From Chthoniobacter flavus (lineage in GTDB: Bacteria; Verrucomicrobiota; Verrucomicrobiia; Chthoniobacterales; Terrimicrobiaceae): a stretch of 15,036 bases of DNA. The stretch is taken from NCBI GenBank assembly GCA_945863785.1, contig CAMBAQ010000029.1:1-15036 (forward strand). Direction: 5' to 3'. Position numbers and translations under genes: made by a program. Positions 1 through 6,114 of this stretch are shown one piece after another; position 1 is the first letter of the stretch; every line of letters begins with the position of its first letter. The notes under the pieces are model-generated. The model saw only the letters and a program-made list of their open reading frames with translations, did no database searches and was not told where the DNA came from.

Positions 1-45
1 CGGGAAAGTTGTCTCAAATTGAGATAACTTTCCCGTTTTTCTTTT
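1..45 (+). terminator. Rho-independent terminator of an upstream gene
   Basis: A 15-bp stem has arms at 1-15 (CGGGAAAGTTGTCTC) and 21-35 (GAGATAACTTTCCCG), with one G-T wobble and a 5-nt loop AAATT. The T tract TTTTTCTTTT follows at 36-45. This is a textbook intrinsic terminator for plus-strand transcription, so a plus-strand gene probably ends just left of the window. In many bacteria rplI lies upstream of dnaB; that identity here is only inference. Confidence 0.93.
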
Positions 46-117
46 GGCAAATTCGAGATAACCTCTTTAGCTAATTCCCCCTCGGTTTTAACTTCGTCAT
101 TTTACTTATTTTTATCC

Positions 118-1605
118 ATGCCTTCATCAGCTGCTGAGCCAACCGCAGGCAACAATTCACCCGCGAATGGCGCTGGGGAAGGGAAAGGTAAAAAGAAAAA
201 AAACGTTGATTACAATCAGCGCGCCAGTGCTTACCTGCCCGACGTTCACCGGGCTCTCCCTCAAAGCATCGATGCGGAGAAGGGCCTTCTAGGCTCGATC
301 TTGCATTCGGCCACGGTCCTCGACGATTGCATCTCGCAGATGGAGGCGAAGCATTTTCACCTCCCATCCCATCAAAAGATATTTGAGGTGCTTGTGGAGA
401 TGCGGAATACGGGTCGCCCGATCGATCTGATTGCGCTCACTCAAATTCTCGAAGATCGACGGATGCTGGATGAAGTTGGCGGTGCCGGAATTGTCACCGA
501 ACTTTTTACTTTTGTTCCCACCGCTGCCAATGCGGATTACTACCGGGAGATCATTCGGGAAAAGTTCCTCCTTCGGCAAGTGATCGGAACCTGCACAGAA
601 TACGTGACCCGTTCTTATGAAGAGCAGGGTGATGTGAAAATCCTTCTCGACGAAGTCGAGGCCAAGGTTCTCTCAATCGGTGAGGAACGCTTTCGTTCCA
701 CGATGCCCACGCTTAAGGAAATGGTCGATCAGGCCATCGATGGCATTGAGAAACTGGTTACCACGCGAGGTAGCATTACGGGGCTCCCGACGGGTTTCGC
801 ATCTCTCGATAGGATGACGAATGGTCTTCACGAAGGTGAAATGTTTGTAATTGCGGCACGTCCCTCGATGGGAAAGACCGCCTTCGCAATGAATATTGCG
901 GAACATGTGGCTATCGATGGCAATAAGCCCGTGGCTGTATTCAGCCTGGAAATGAGCTCTCAACAACTCGTACAGCGATTGCTTTGCTCACGCGCTCGAG
1001 TGAATGGACAAAAAATCCGCGAAGGATTCTTCGGCAAGCATGAGATGACTAGCATCAGTGTCACTGCTGGCGTGCTTTCTAAAGCGAAAATTTTCGTCGA
1101 TGACACGCCAGGCCTGAGCATTCTGGAGTTGAGGGCAAAAGCCCGGCGGTTACGTAATCGTGAAAAGATTGAGTTAATCGTGATTGATTATCTTCAGCTC
1201 CTCCGCTCGAACTCAAAAAGAGGACAGGACAATCGTCAGATTGAAATTCAGGAAATTTCCTACGGCATCAAAGCTCTTGCGAAGGAGTTAAAAATTCCTG
1301 TCATCGTCCTTGCCCAGCTTAACCGAAATCCCGAACAACGCACAGGAGGTGACGGCAAGGGACGCCCCCGTCTCAGCGATCTCCGTGAATCGGGAACAAT
1401 CGAACAGGATGCCGACGTTGTCGGACTTCTCGTGCGTGAAAAATACTACGCCGAGGACGAGGAAACCAAAAAAGAGGCTGCTGGTAAGGCCACGCTCATT
1501 ATCGCGAAACAGCGTAATGGCCCAACAGGAGATATTAATCTCACCTTCCTTGAGGAATACACGCGCTTTGAAGAACGCGCCGATGATCGGCGCGAAGATC
1601 AGTAA
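118..1605 (+). CDS. dnaB: Replicative DNA helicase DnaB
   Basis: This is the hexameric 5'-3' helicase that unwinds DNA at the replication fork and works with DnaG primase in the cytoplasm. At 495 residues it is slightly longer than the usual 450-470; the excess is a low-complexity N-terminal tail (about residues 1-30) ending in GKGKKKKN. The DnaB N-terminal domain begins near PQSIDAEKGLLGSIL and runs to about residue 150. The RecA-like C-terminal ATPase domain starts near residue 215 (GLPTGFASLD). The Walker A motif ARPSMGKT has K253 and T254, Walker B is LIVIDYLQ with D357, and further conserved segments are LAQLNRNPEQR, SDLRESGTIEQDAD and IAKQRNGPTG. There is no intein between these blocks. 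The ATG has no clear Shine-Dalgarno sequence. The gene follows a strong terminator, so it should have its own promoter in 46-117. It converges with the next gene across a 44-bp gap. Confidence 0.97.
   Translation: MPSSAAEPTAGNNSPANGAGEGKGKKKKNVDYNQRASAYLPDVHRALPQSIDAEKGLLGSILHSATVLDDCISQMEAKHFHLPSHQKIFEVLVEMRNTGRPIDLIALTQILEDRRMLDEVGGAGIVTELFTFVPTAANADYYREIIREKFLLRQVIGTCTEYVTRSYEEQGDVKILLDEVEAKVLSIGEERFRSTMPTLKEMVDQAIDGIEKLVTTRGSITGLPTGFASLDRMTNGLHEGEMFVIAARPSMGKTAFAMNIAEHVAIDGNKPVAVFSLEMSSQQLVQRLLCSRARVNGQKIREGFFGKHEMTSISVTAGVLSKAKIFVDDTPGLSILELRAKARRLRNREKIELIVIDYLQLLRSNSKRGQDNRQIEIQEISYGIKALAKELKIPVIVLAQLNRNPEQRTGGDGKGRPRLSDLRESGTIEQDADVVGLLVREKYYAEDEETKKEAAGKATLIIAKQRNGPTGDINLTFLEEYTRFEERADDRREDQ
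1576..1594. repeat. Perfect GC-rich inverted repeat at the 3' end of dnaB
   Basis: The arms CGCGCCGAT (1576-1584) and ATCGGCGCG (1586-1594) are perfect inverted repeats around a single central G. In RNA they could form an 8-bp hairpin with a 3-nt loop. It lies inside the last codons of dnaB, 8 bp before the stop codon, and no T tract follows. It is therefore not a standard intrinsic terminator, but it could stabilise the mRNA 3' end or aid termination in the convergent dnaB junction. Confidence 0.5.
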
Positions 1606-1649
1606 GTCAGTCAGGGTTATCTTTTGCTGTTATAAACAAGGCCGACTTT

Positions 1650-2135
1650 TTACTCAAATTCCAACGTCATATCGCGAAATTTGTTAATGTCAGCTTGCTC
1701 CGCAAGTTTCTCAGTCATTCCGCGGATTCTCTTGCTTAGAGTGTTCGCCAGACCAATCATGAGTACGATTCCTGCTGAGTTGTAGTTATTAAGAAACTCC
1801 TCCAAGTCTTGACGATTAATAACCCAATACTGGGTTTGCTCGACAGCTATGACGGAACAAACTGCGTTAGAAGGATCAAAAAGATCGATTTCTCCAACCC
1901 ACTCGCCAGCTTCAATTTTCCCTAGCAAAATATCATTTCCGCCATCGACGCGGCGAGCATGCATCAAGCCGGATAGGGTAAAGAAAAGCTTTCCGAGAGA
2001 TTGGTCTTGCTCGATGACAACAGTTCCTACTTGAGCTAAGTGAAACGTACCGTAGGAGCTGAGTGTATCACGGTCTTCTTCAGAAAGATTAGCAACGATG
2101 CCTACGGCTGGAAGTTTTGGTGTAGAAAATGACAT
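1650..2135 (-). CDS. Single-domain cyclic-nucleotide-binding-fold (CRP-like) protein without a DNA-binding domain
   Basis: The 161-residue protein has the cNMP-binding beta-roll pattern. VGTVVIEQDQSLGKLFFTLSG (about 36-56) matches the family segment around GxxIxxxGdxxxxlyfIlsG, and GEWVGEIDLF (77-86) matches the phosphate-binding cassette. It ends after one long helix (about 118-147), and the helix-turn-helix domain of CRP/FNR regulators is absent, so it should not bind DNA by itself. The cassette reads GEIDLFDPSNAVCSV: the arginine that contacts the cyclic phosphate in CRP aligns with Ala91, so the ligand may not be cAMP, or there may be none. The gene lies 82 bp downstream of the SpmAB fusion on the same strand and may share its transcript. 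The ATG at 2135 lacks an obvious Shine-Dalgarno sequence. Fold assignment is fairly secure; role is unknown. Confidence 0.8.
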   Translation of the reverse strand: MSFSTPKLPAVGIVANLSEEDRDTLSSYGTFHLAQVGTVVIEQDQSLGKLFFTLSGLMHARRVDGGNDILLGKIEAGEWVGEIDLFDPSNAVCSVIAVEQTQYWVINRQDLEEFLNNYNSAGIVLMIGLANTLSKRIRGMTEKLAEQADINKFRDMTLEFE

Positions 2136-2217
2136 AACAAATTACAATTACTAATCCTACTCGATTGAGGCAATCCGCAAATCGCTATCATACGGCACTT
2201 GTGCGGAGGCGAGCGTA

Positions 2218-3525
2218 TCAGTTTCCAAAAACGAGGCGGCAGATAATGATTGATGCGATAACACCCGCTATATCGGCGATGAGTCCGGCAGGGACAGCGT
2301 GGCGACTCCGTCTAACTGCGACTGAACCAAAATAGACAGCGATGACATAAAATGTCGTTTCGGTGCTACCGAGGACCGTCGCACCCATTTTCGCGATGAG
2401 GCTGTCTGGACCTTGGCTCTGTAATAATTCTGCAAAAATGGCATTCGACCCACTCCCGCTAAGGGGTCTCATAAGGACCAAGGGAAAGAGCTCGGTGGGC
2501 AGTTGGATGGCGGTAAGAATTGGTCCTACAGCTTTCGCCAGCATGTCGATTCCTCCTGCGGCTCGAAACATGGCGACTGCTGAGATGATGGCGACCAGAT
2601 AGGGAATGATTCTGACCGAGACTTGAAAACCCTCTTTTGCTCCCTCAATAAATTCCTCGTAGACGGAAACGCGGCAAAGTGAGGCGTAGAGGGGAAAAAA
2701 GGCGATGAGAAAAGGGATGGCTAAATACGATACGGCTTCCACCACGCTCACGAGCAGACTTTTTGACTCGTGCGATGAGACAATGAAGTTCCAGCCAAAC
2801 CAGAGAAAACATCCAGCAAAGGCAATGAGGACGAGATTGCCCCACCACGTTGGTGAGACGAAAGTTTTTTCGTTGGAGGAGGTCTCTTCTGTGCTTTCAT
2901 TGATCGGCTTTTCCGACGGTGGCAGAGCGTAAATCGGCAAGCGCTCAAGTGTCTTCACGGCGAGAATGCCAGCTAGAGTTGAGCAGCAGGTGGCAAAAAA
3001 TGCGGTTCCGATAATGGCCGTAGGATTCTTGGATCCAGCGGCGGCAAGGAGGGCTACAGTCGTGGCCGGTATGAGTTGAATGGAACTGGTGTTGATGGCC
3101 AGAAATGTGCACATGGCATTTGTAGCGGTTCCTGGACGGGTATTGAGTTTTTCCAAATCTTGCATTGCCCGCAGTCCTAGTGGCGTTGCTGCATTGCTGA
3201 GACCGAGCATGTTTGCTGCCATATTCATGACCATAGACCCCATGGCAGGGTGGTTTGCTGGAACATCGGGAAAGAGCCAGCAGAGGAGGGGACGAAGCGC
3301 TTTTGCAAGGAGGTTCACCAATCCAGATTTCTCAGCGATCTTCATCAGGCCAAGCCACAGAGCCATGACTCCAGCGAGAGGAAGAGCGATAGTCATCACT
3401 GCATTTTTGCAAGCGTCGAAAGCAGCGTTGGTCACTTCCTGCAAATGACCAGTAAACCCTCCAAGAAGAACGGCGACGAGAACGAGCCCAAGCCAGATGT
3501 AATTCAACATGTGTTCAACATGCAT
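2218..3525 (-). CDS. SpmA-SpmB fusion, nucleoside-recognition (Gate) domain membrane protein
   Basis: The protein joins two Bacillus spore-maturation protein families in one 435-residue chain. Residues 1-195 resemble SpmA (LGLMKIAEKSGL, LFPDVPANHPAMG, GLSNAATPLGLRAM, FLAINTSSIQLIP). A hydrophilic linker (about 196-225) leads to an SpmB-like half (EEFIEGAKEGF, IIPYLVAIISAVAMFR, RPLSGSGSNA, GPDS, GSTETTFYVIAVYFG). There are many hydrophobic segments, so it is an inner-membrane protein. In Bacillus, SpmA and SpmB affect spore-core dehydration; the role in other bacteria, where fusions like this occur, is not established and transport of a small molecule is a guess. I chose the ATG at 3525 because AGGGG lies 7 nt upstream; the frame stays open to a TTG at 3552, but that adds nine uncharacteristic residues. 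The gene is divergent from the lytic transglycosylase gene, with about 84 bp between starts. Confidence 0.9.
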   Translation of the reverse strand: MHVEHMLNYIWLGLVLVAVLLGGFTGHLQEVTNAAFDACKNAVMTIALPLAGVMALWLGLMKIAEKSGLVNLLAKALRPLLCWLFPDVPANHPAMGSMVMNMAANMLGLSNAATPLGLRAMQDLEKLNTRPGTATNAMCTFLAINTSSIQLIPATTVALLAAAGSKNPTAIIGTAFFATCCSTLAGILAVKTLERLPIYALPPSEKPINESTEETSSNEKTFVSPTWWGNLVLIAFAGCFLWFGWNFIVSSHESKSLLVSVVEAVSYLAIPFLIAFFPLYASLCRVSVYEEFIEGAKEGFQVSVRIIPYLVAIISAVAMFRAAGGIDMLAKAVGPILTAIQLPTELFPLVLMRPLSGSGSNAIFAELLQSQGPDSLIAKMGATVLGSTETTFYVIAVYFGSVAVRRSRHAVPAGLIADIAGVIASIIICRLVFGN

Positions 3526-3573
3526 GATGATGCCCCTAGCCGAAAAGCGCAAAACGGGTGTTGGATCGTAGAA

Positions 3574-3602
3574 TTGATTTTCTGAATCTAACGATGTAGA
3601 TT
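3574..3602 (+). promoter_or_regulatory. Candidate sigma-70-type promoter for the lytic transglycosylase gene
   Basis: TTGATT at 3574-3579 and TAGATT at 3597-3602 are 17 bp apart, each matching four of six consensus positions. Transcription from it would start near 3609, essentially at the ATG at 3610, giving a leaderless or nearly leaderless message. The match may be chance. Confidence 0.3.
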
Positions 3603-3609
3603 GGCAGGC

Positions 3610-4275
3610 ATGTTCCGCCCTGCACGGCTTGGGATACTTGTTGCCCTGTTTGTTACCGCCAGCCTGCTGCTTGCGGCGTCTTACTTTTATATTCGGCGCA
3701 GCCCTCTACGTGACTATTTAGTCCAAGAACTGATCTTCCATGTTCGATTCACTCGATATGATTCTCTCATTGCCCAAGCGTCGGCACGCCATGGAGTGAA
3801 CCCTTCACTCGTCAAGGCTGTGATATGGCGTGAAACTCGATTTCAACCTCAAATGCAAGGAAGCCACGGAGAGCGAGGCCTGATGCAAATCACTGAGGTG
3901 GCAGCAACGGATTGGGTTAAAGCAGAAAAGGTCGAGACTTTCGTGCCAACAGATCTTTTCGATCCCAAGACAAACATTGAGATAGGCACATGGTACCTTG
4001 GTCGAGCCATCAAGCATTGGGCTCACAAAGATGATCCGATTCCATTTGCACTGGCCGAGTACAATGCGGGACGCACTCGTGTGAAGCGTTGGGAAAAAAG
4101 TTCCGGCCCCATTACCGATTTCACCGCGGAAGATCTAAAGGGGGTCATGGATTTTCCACTCACAAAGCAATATGTGGCTAGTATTGTAGAGCGCTATCGC
4201 CATTACCTTCAGAGAGGTGAGTTTGGAGAAAATCCTCCGGAATCGACTGCTGTTGCTGCGCCAGCGAAAGACTGA
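3610..4275 (+). CDS. Membrane-anchored lytic transglycosylase (SLT domain, family 1)
   Basis: The enzyme cleaves peptidoglycan glycan strands between MurNAc and GlcNAc to leave 1,6-anhydro-MurNAc ends, acting in the periplasm. One hydrophobic segment near residues 7-26 should act as a signal anchor; I see no lipobox cysteine. The SLT domain follows with its usual motifs: the catalytic glutamate in IWRETRF (E75 from this ATG), GLMQI, and AEYNAGRTRVKRW, ending in VASIVERYRHY. The usual ES dipeptide is ET here, which occurs in the family. There is no separate substrate-binding domain, so the whole protein (221 residues) is a minimal form. A TTG at 3601 would add three residues; ATG 3610 is preferred because it is the first ATG and fits the anchor. 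The gene converges with the thioesterase gene across a 3-bp gap. Confidence 0.92.
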   Translation: MFRPARLGILVALFVTASLLLAASYFYIRRSPLRDYLVQELIFHVRFTRYDSLIAQASARHGVNPSLVKAVIWRETRFQPQMQGSHGERGLMQITEVAATDWVKAEKVETFVPTDLFDPKTNIEIGTWYLGRAIKHWAHKDDPIPFALAEYNAGRTRVKRWEKSSGPITDFTAEDLKGVMDFPLTKQYVASIVERYRHYLQRGEFGENPPESTAVAAPAKD

Positions 4276-4278
4276 ATC

Positions 4279-4704
4279 TCAGGCTGACTTTACCACGAAC
4301 CGGTTGAATATTTGGCGAGTTGATTCCGGAATCGGAACCGCCCCTCCTTGCGTTGGCACTATATGGCATTTGACTATTTTTCCTGAAAAGACGGGGGATG
4401 GTTGTGTGGATCCGTTTAGTGTAGCGAGGAACTCGTAGGTGACAGAACTTGTGCCGACTTTTAAAACGCGCAACTCGATGGTGATATCGTTCCCGAATTT
4501 GCACATCCCGACATAGCTCACCTCGAGAGATACGCATGGCCAAGCCGAAGTTTCCGTCAGAATGGGGATTTGGTGGGAGCTCAAAAAAGCATGCTCAGCC
4601 TCTTCAACCATGACTAGTAAACGGGAAAAGTGAGCGACGCCAGCCGCGTCGGTGTCAGCAAATTGGATCCGTCGGGTGAGGGTGTGTGCGGCAGGGCTTG
4701 TCAT
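4279..4704 (-). CDS. Hot-dog thioesterase of the 4-hydroxybenzoyl-CoA type, probable DHNA-CoA thioesterase (MenI function)
   Basis: This 141-residue protein has the 4HBT active-site signature near its N-terminus: FADTDAAGVAHFSRLLVMVEE (15-35), with Asp17 as the expected catalytic residue, followed by VSLEVSYVGMCKFGNDITIELRV. The proposed reaction is hydrolysis of 1,4-dihydroxy-2-naphthoyl-CoA to DHNA, between MenB and MenA. The family assignment comes from the motif. The substrate is inferred from its position: the gene is divergent from menF and shares an 81-bp intergenic region with the seven-gene menaquinone operon, which otherwise lacks this step. Cyanobacterial DHNA-CoA thioesterase belongs to this Asp-type family, unlike E. 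coli MenI. It could instead be a general acyl-CoA thioesterase. The start ATG has no clear Shine-Dalgarno sequence. Confidence 0.82.
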   Translation of the reverse strand: MTSPAAHTLTRRIQFADTDAAGVAHFSRLLVMVEEAEHAFLSSHQIPILTETSAWPCVSLEVSYVGMCKFGNDITIELRVLKVGTSSVTYEFLATLNGSTQPSPVFSGKIVKCHIVPTQGGAVPIPESTRQIFNRFVVKSA

Positions 4705-4785
4705 AGCGTGGCTGGTGCTATCTTTTATTCAGATTCTGAAATGAATCCACACCTTTGAGTCGATTCCTATCGTAATATAAAAAGA
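4705..4785. promoter_or_regulatory. Divergent control region between the thioesterase gene and menF, with a short palindrome
   Basis: This 81-bp gap must hold the promoters for both the men operon and the thioesterase gene. It contains the 13-bp inverted repeat TTCAGA-T-TCTGAA at 4728-4740, and GAATC/GATTC half-sites at 4743-4747 and 4761-4765. A TATAAA at 4776-4781 (five of six positions of the -10 consensus) lies only 4 bp before the menF ATG, with TTGAGT 15 bp upstream of it. A regulator binding here could control both directions; no specific regulator is recognisable. Confidence 0.4.
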
Positions 4786-6114
4786 ATGACACCTCATGCA
4801 TCCCTGTCTCCAAAACCGTTGCTCCTTGGCGCATGCACTCATTTAGAGGGCCCATCCGCAGGCGACCTAGCCTCTGCAGAGGGTGTTTTGCGGCGCGAGT
4901 GGATCATTAATGACGACTTCTCTTTGAGTCCGCTTTGGCTCGAATCTGCTCCCCTTTTTCCTAAAATCTTTTGGCGCTCGCGGAGCGGTGGGGCTCCATT
5001 ATCGGCTTTTGGTCAAGTAGCCACAGGAAGCATGACAGAACTTTCTGCCTTACTTGCAAAGTCGAATTCCGGGATTCGAGTTTACGGCGGTTCCCGATTT
5101 GCTCTCCACTCCAGCTCAGAGAAATGGCCTTTTCCTAATGAGGTTTATTTCATTCCCAAGGTCGAAGTCACCCGCGAGGGGGATTTGACCAAGCTTGCGA
5201 TCCACTTCACTCGCGATGATTTTGAAACATCTGTTGTTTCCACATGGCTCAAAGGGATTGATAGCAGTCCCAAGCAAAGGAAACCTGGCATTCTCACCAG
5301 ATCCGACCAACCCCATTTTTCGCTGTGGTCAGATGCCGTCCACATGGCCCTCGGTCAAATTTCTGCTGGCGATCTGGCAAAGGTCGTTCTAGCACGTCAA
5401 TCCACATTCGAGTTGGCGGAACAAATCTCCCCGTATGCGTTGTTGGCGTTGCTGATGGGGGAGACCCCTGCCTGTTTTCACTTTTGTTTTGAACCGACAA
5501 ATACATCTGGTGCTTTTCTGGGAGCGAGCCCTGAGCAGCTATATCGCCGACAGGGGCGATCTATTGAAAGCGAGGCTGTCGCTGGCACTCGACCACGTAG
5601 CCTCGATCCAGCGGAAGACACGCGTTTGGAATCCCAATTGAGAGAGTTTACCAAAGAACAACTCGAGCATCGGCTTGTGGTAGACGAGTTGGCTCGGGCA
5701 TTCCGCAAGATCTGTGCAGACTTTTCTCATGATGAAAAACCGGCCGTTCTCAAGCTCTCGAGGCTTCAGCATTTGCGCACCCAACTCCGAGGGGAACTTG
5801 CGGATGGATTGTCCGATGAGGCGATACTGGAAGCATTGCATCCGACTCCAGCCACATGTGGTTCGCCTACTTTGGAAGCCCGTAGCTTTATTGAAAAAAA
5901 CGAACTTTTTGATCGAGGTTGGTATGCTGGTCCTCTTGGTTGGATTTCTCGAGACGATGCCGAATTCTGCGTAGCGATTCGATCCATGCATAGGATTGAA
6001 AATCGACTCAACGTTTTTGCAGGTGCAGGTATCGTTGAAGGTTCAGATGCCGAACGCGAATGGATGGAACTCGAAGATAAAATCTCCGGAGTCATCCATA
6101 TCCTAGCCCCATGA
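4786..6114 (+). CDS. menF: Isochorismate synthase MenF, first step of menaquinone synthesis
   Basis: MenF converts chorismate to isochorismate (Mg2+-dependent, cytoplasmic), committing it to menaquinone. The 442-residue protein has a variable N-terminal half and a chorismate-binding C-terminal half (about 180-440). Visible landmarks are LAKVVLARQ with the general-base lysine K199, ESEAVAGTRPR with the acid glutamate E263, KEQLEHRLVVDEL, HPTPATCGSP (352-361), RGWYAGPLGW, and the terminal block GAGIVEGSD...EWMELEDKI carrying metal-binding glutamates. The lysine separates isochorismate synthases from the anthranilate synthase branch. An enterobactin/salicylate isochorismate synthase is excluded by the six men genes behind it. 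No Shine-Dalgarno sequence precedes the ATG; a TATAAA lies 4 bp upstream, so the message may be nearly leaderless. The stop overlaps the menD start as ATGA, suggesting translational coupling. Confidence 0.95.
   Translation: MTPHASLSPKPLLLGACTHLEGPSAGDLASAEGVLRREWIINDDFSLSPLWLESAPLFPKIFWRSRSGGAPLSAFGQVATGSMTELSALLAKSNSGIRVYGGSRFALHSSSEKWPFPNEVYFIPKVEVTREGDLTKLAIHFTRDDFETSVVSTWLKGIDSSPKQRKPGILTRSDQPHFSLWSDAVHMALGQISAGDLAKVVLARQSTFELAEQISPYALLALLMGETPACFHFCFEPTNTSGAFLGASPEQLYRRQGRSIESEAVAGTRPRSLDPAEDTRLESQLREFTKEQLEHRLVVDELARAFRKICADFSHDEKPAVLKLSRLQHLRTQLRGELADGLSDEAILEALHPTPATCGSPTLEARSFIEKNELFDRGWYAGPLGWISRDDAEFCVAIRSMHRIENRLNVFAGAGIVEGSDAEREWMELEDKISGVIHILAP

Noticed and set aside
1310..1687. 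125-codon plus-strand frame crossing the dnaB end
   Set aside because: Most of it lies within dnaB in another frame, and it runs over the end of the convergent gene. No recognisable product.
2163..2207. Short inverted repeats between the SpmAB fusion and the cNMP-fold gene (GATTG/CAATC; GCAC/GTGC)
   Set aside because: Arms are only 4-5 bp with no T tract on the minus strand, so they are not distinguishable from chance.
3526..3552. Start of the SpmAB fusion at the TTG at 3552
   Set aside because: The ATG at 3525 has AGGGG at suitable spacing and begins at the expected hydrophobic N-terminus.
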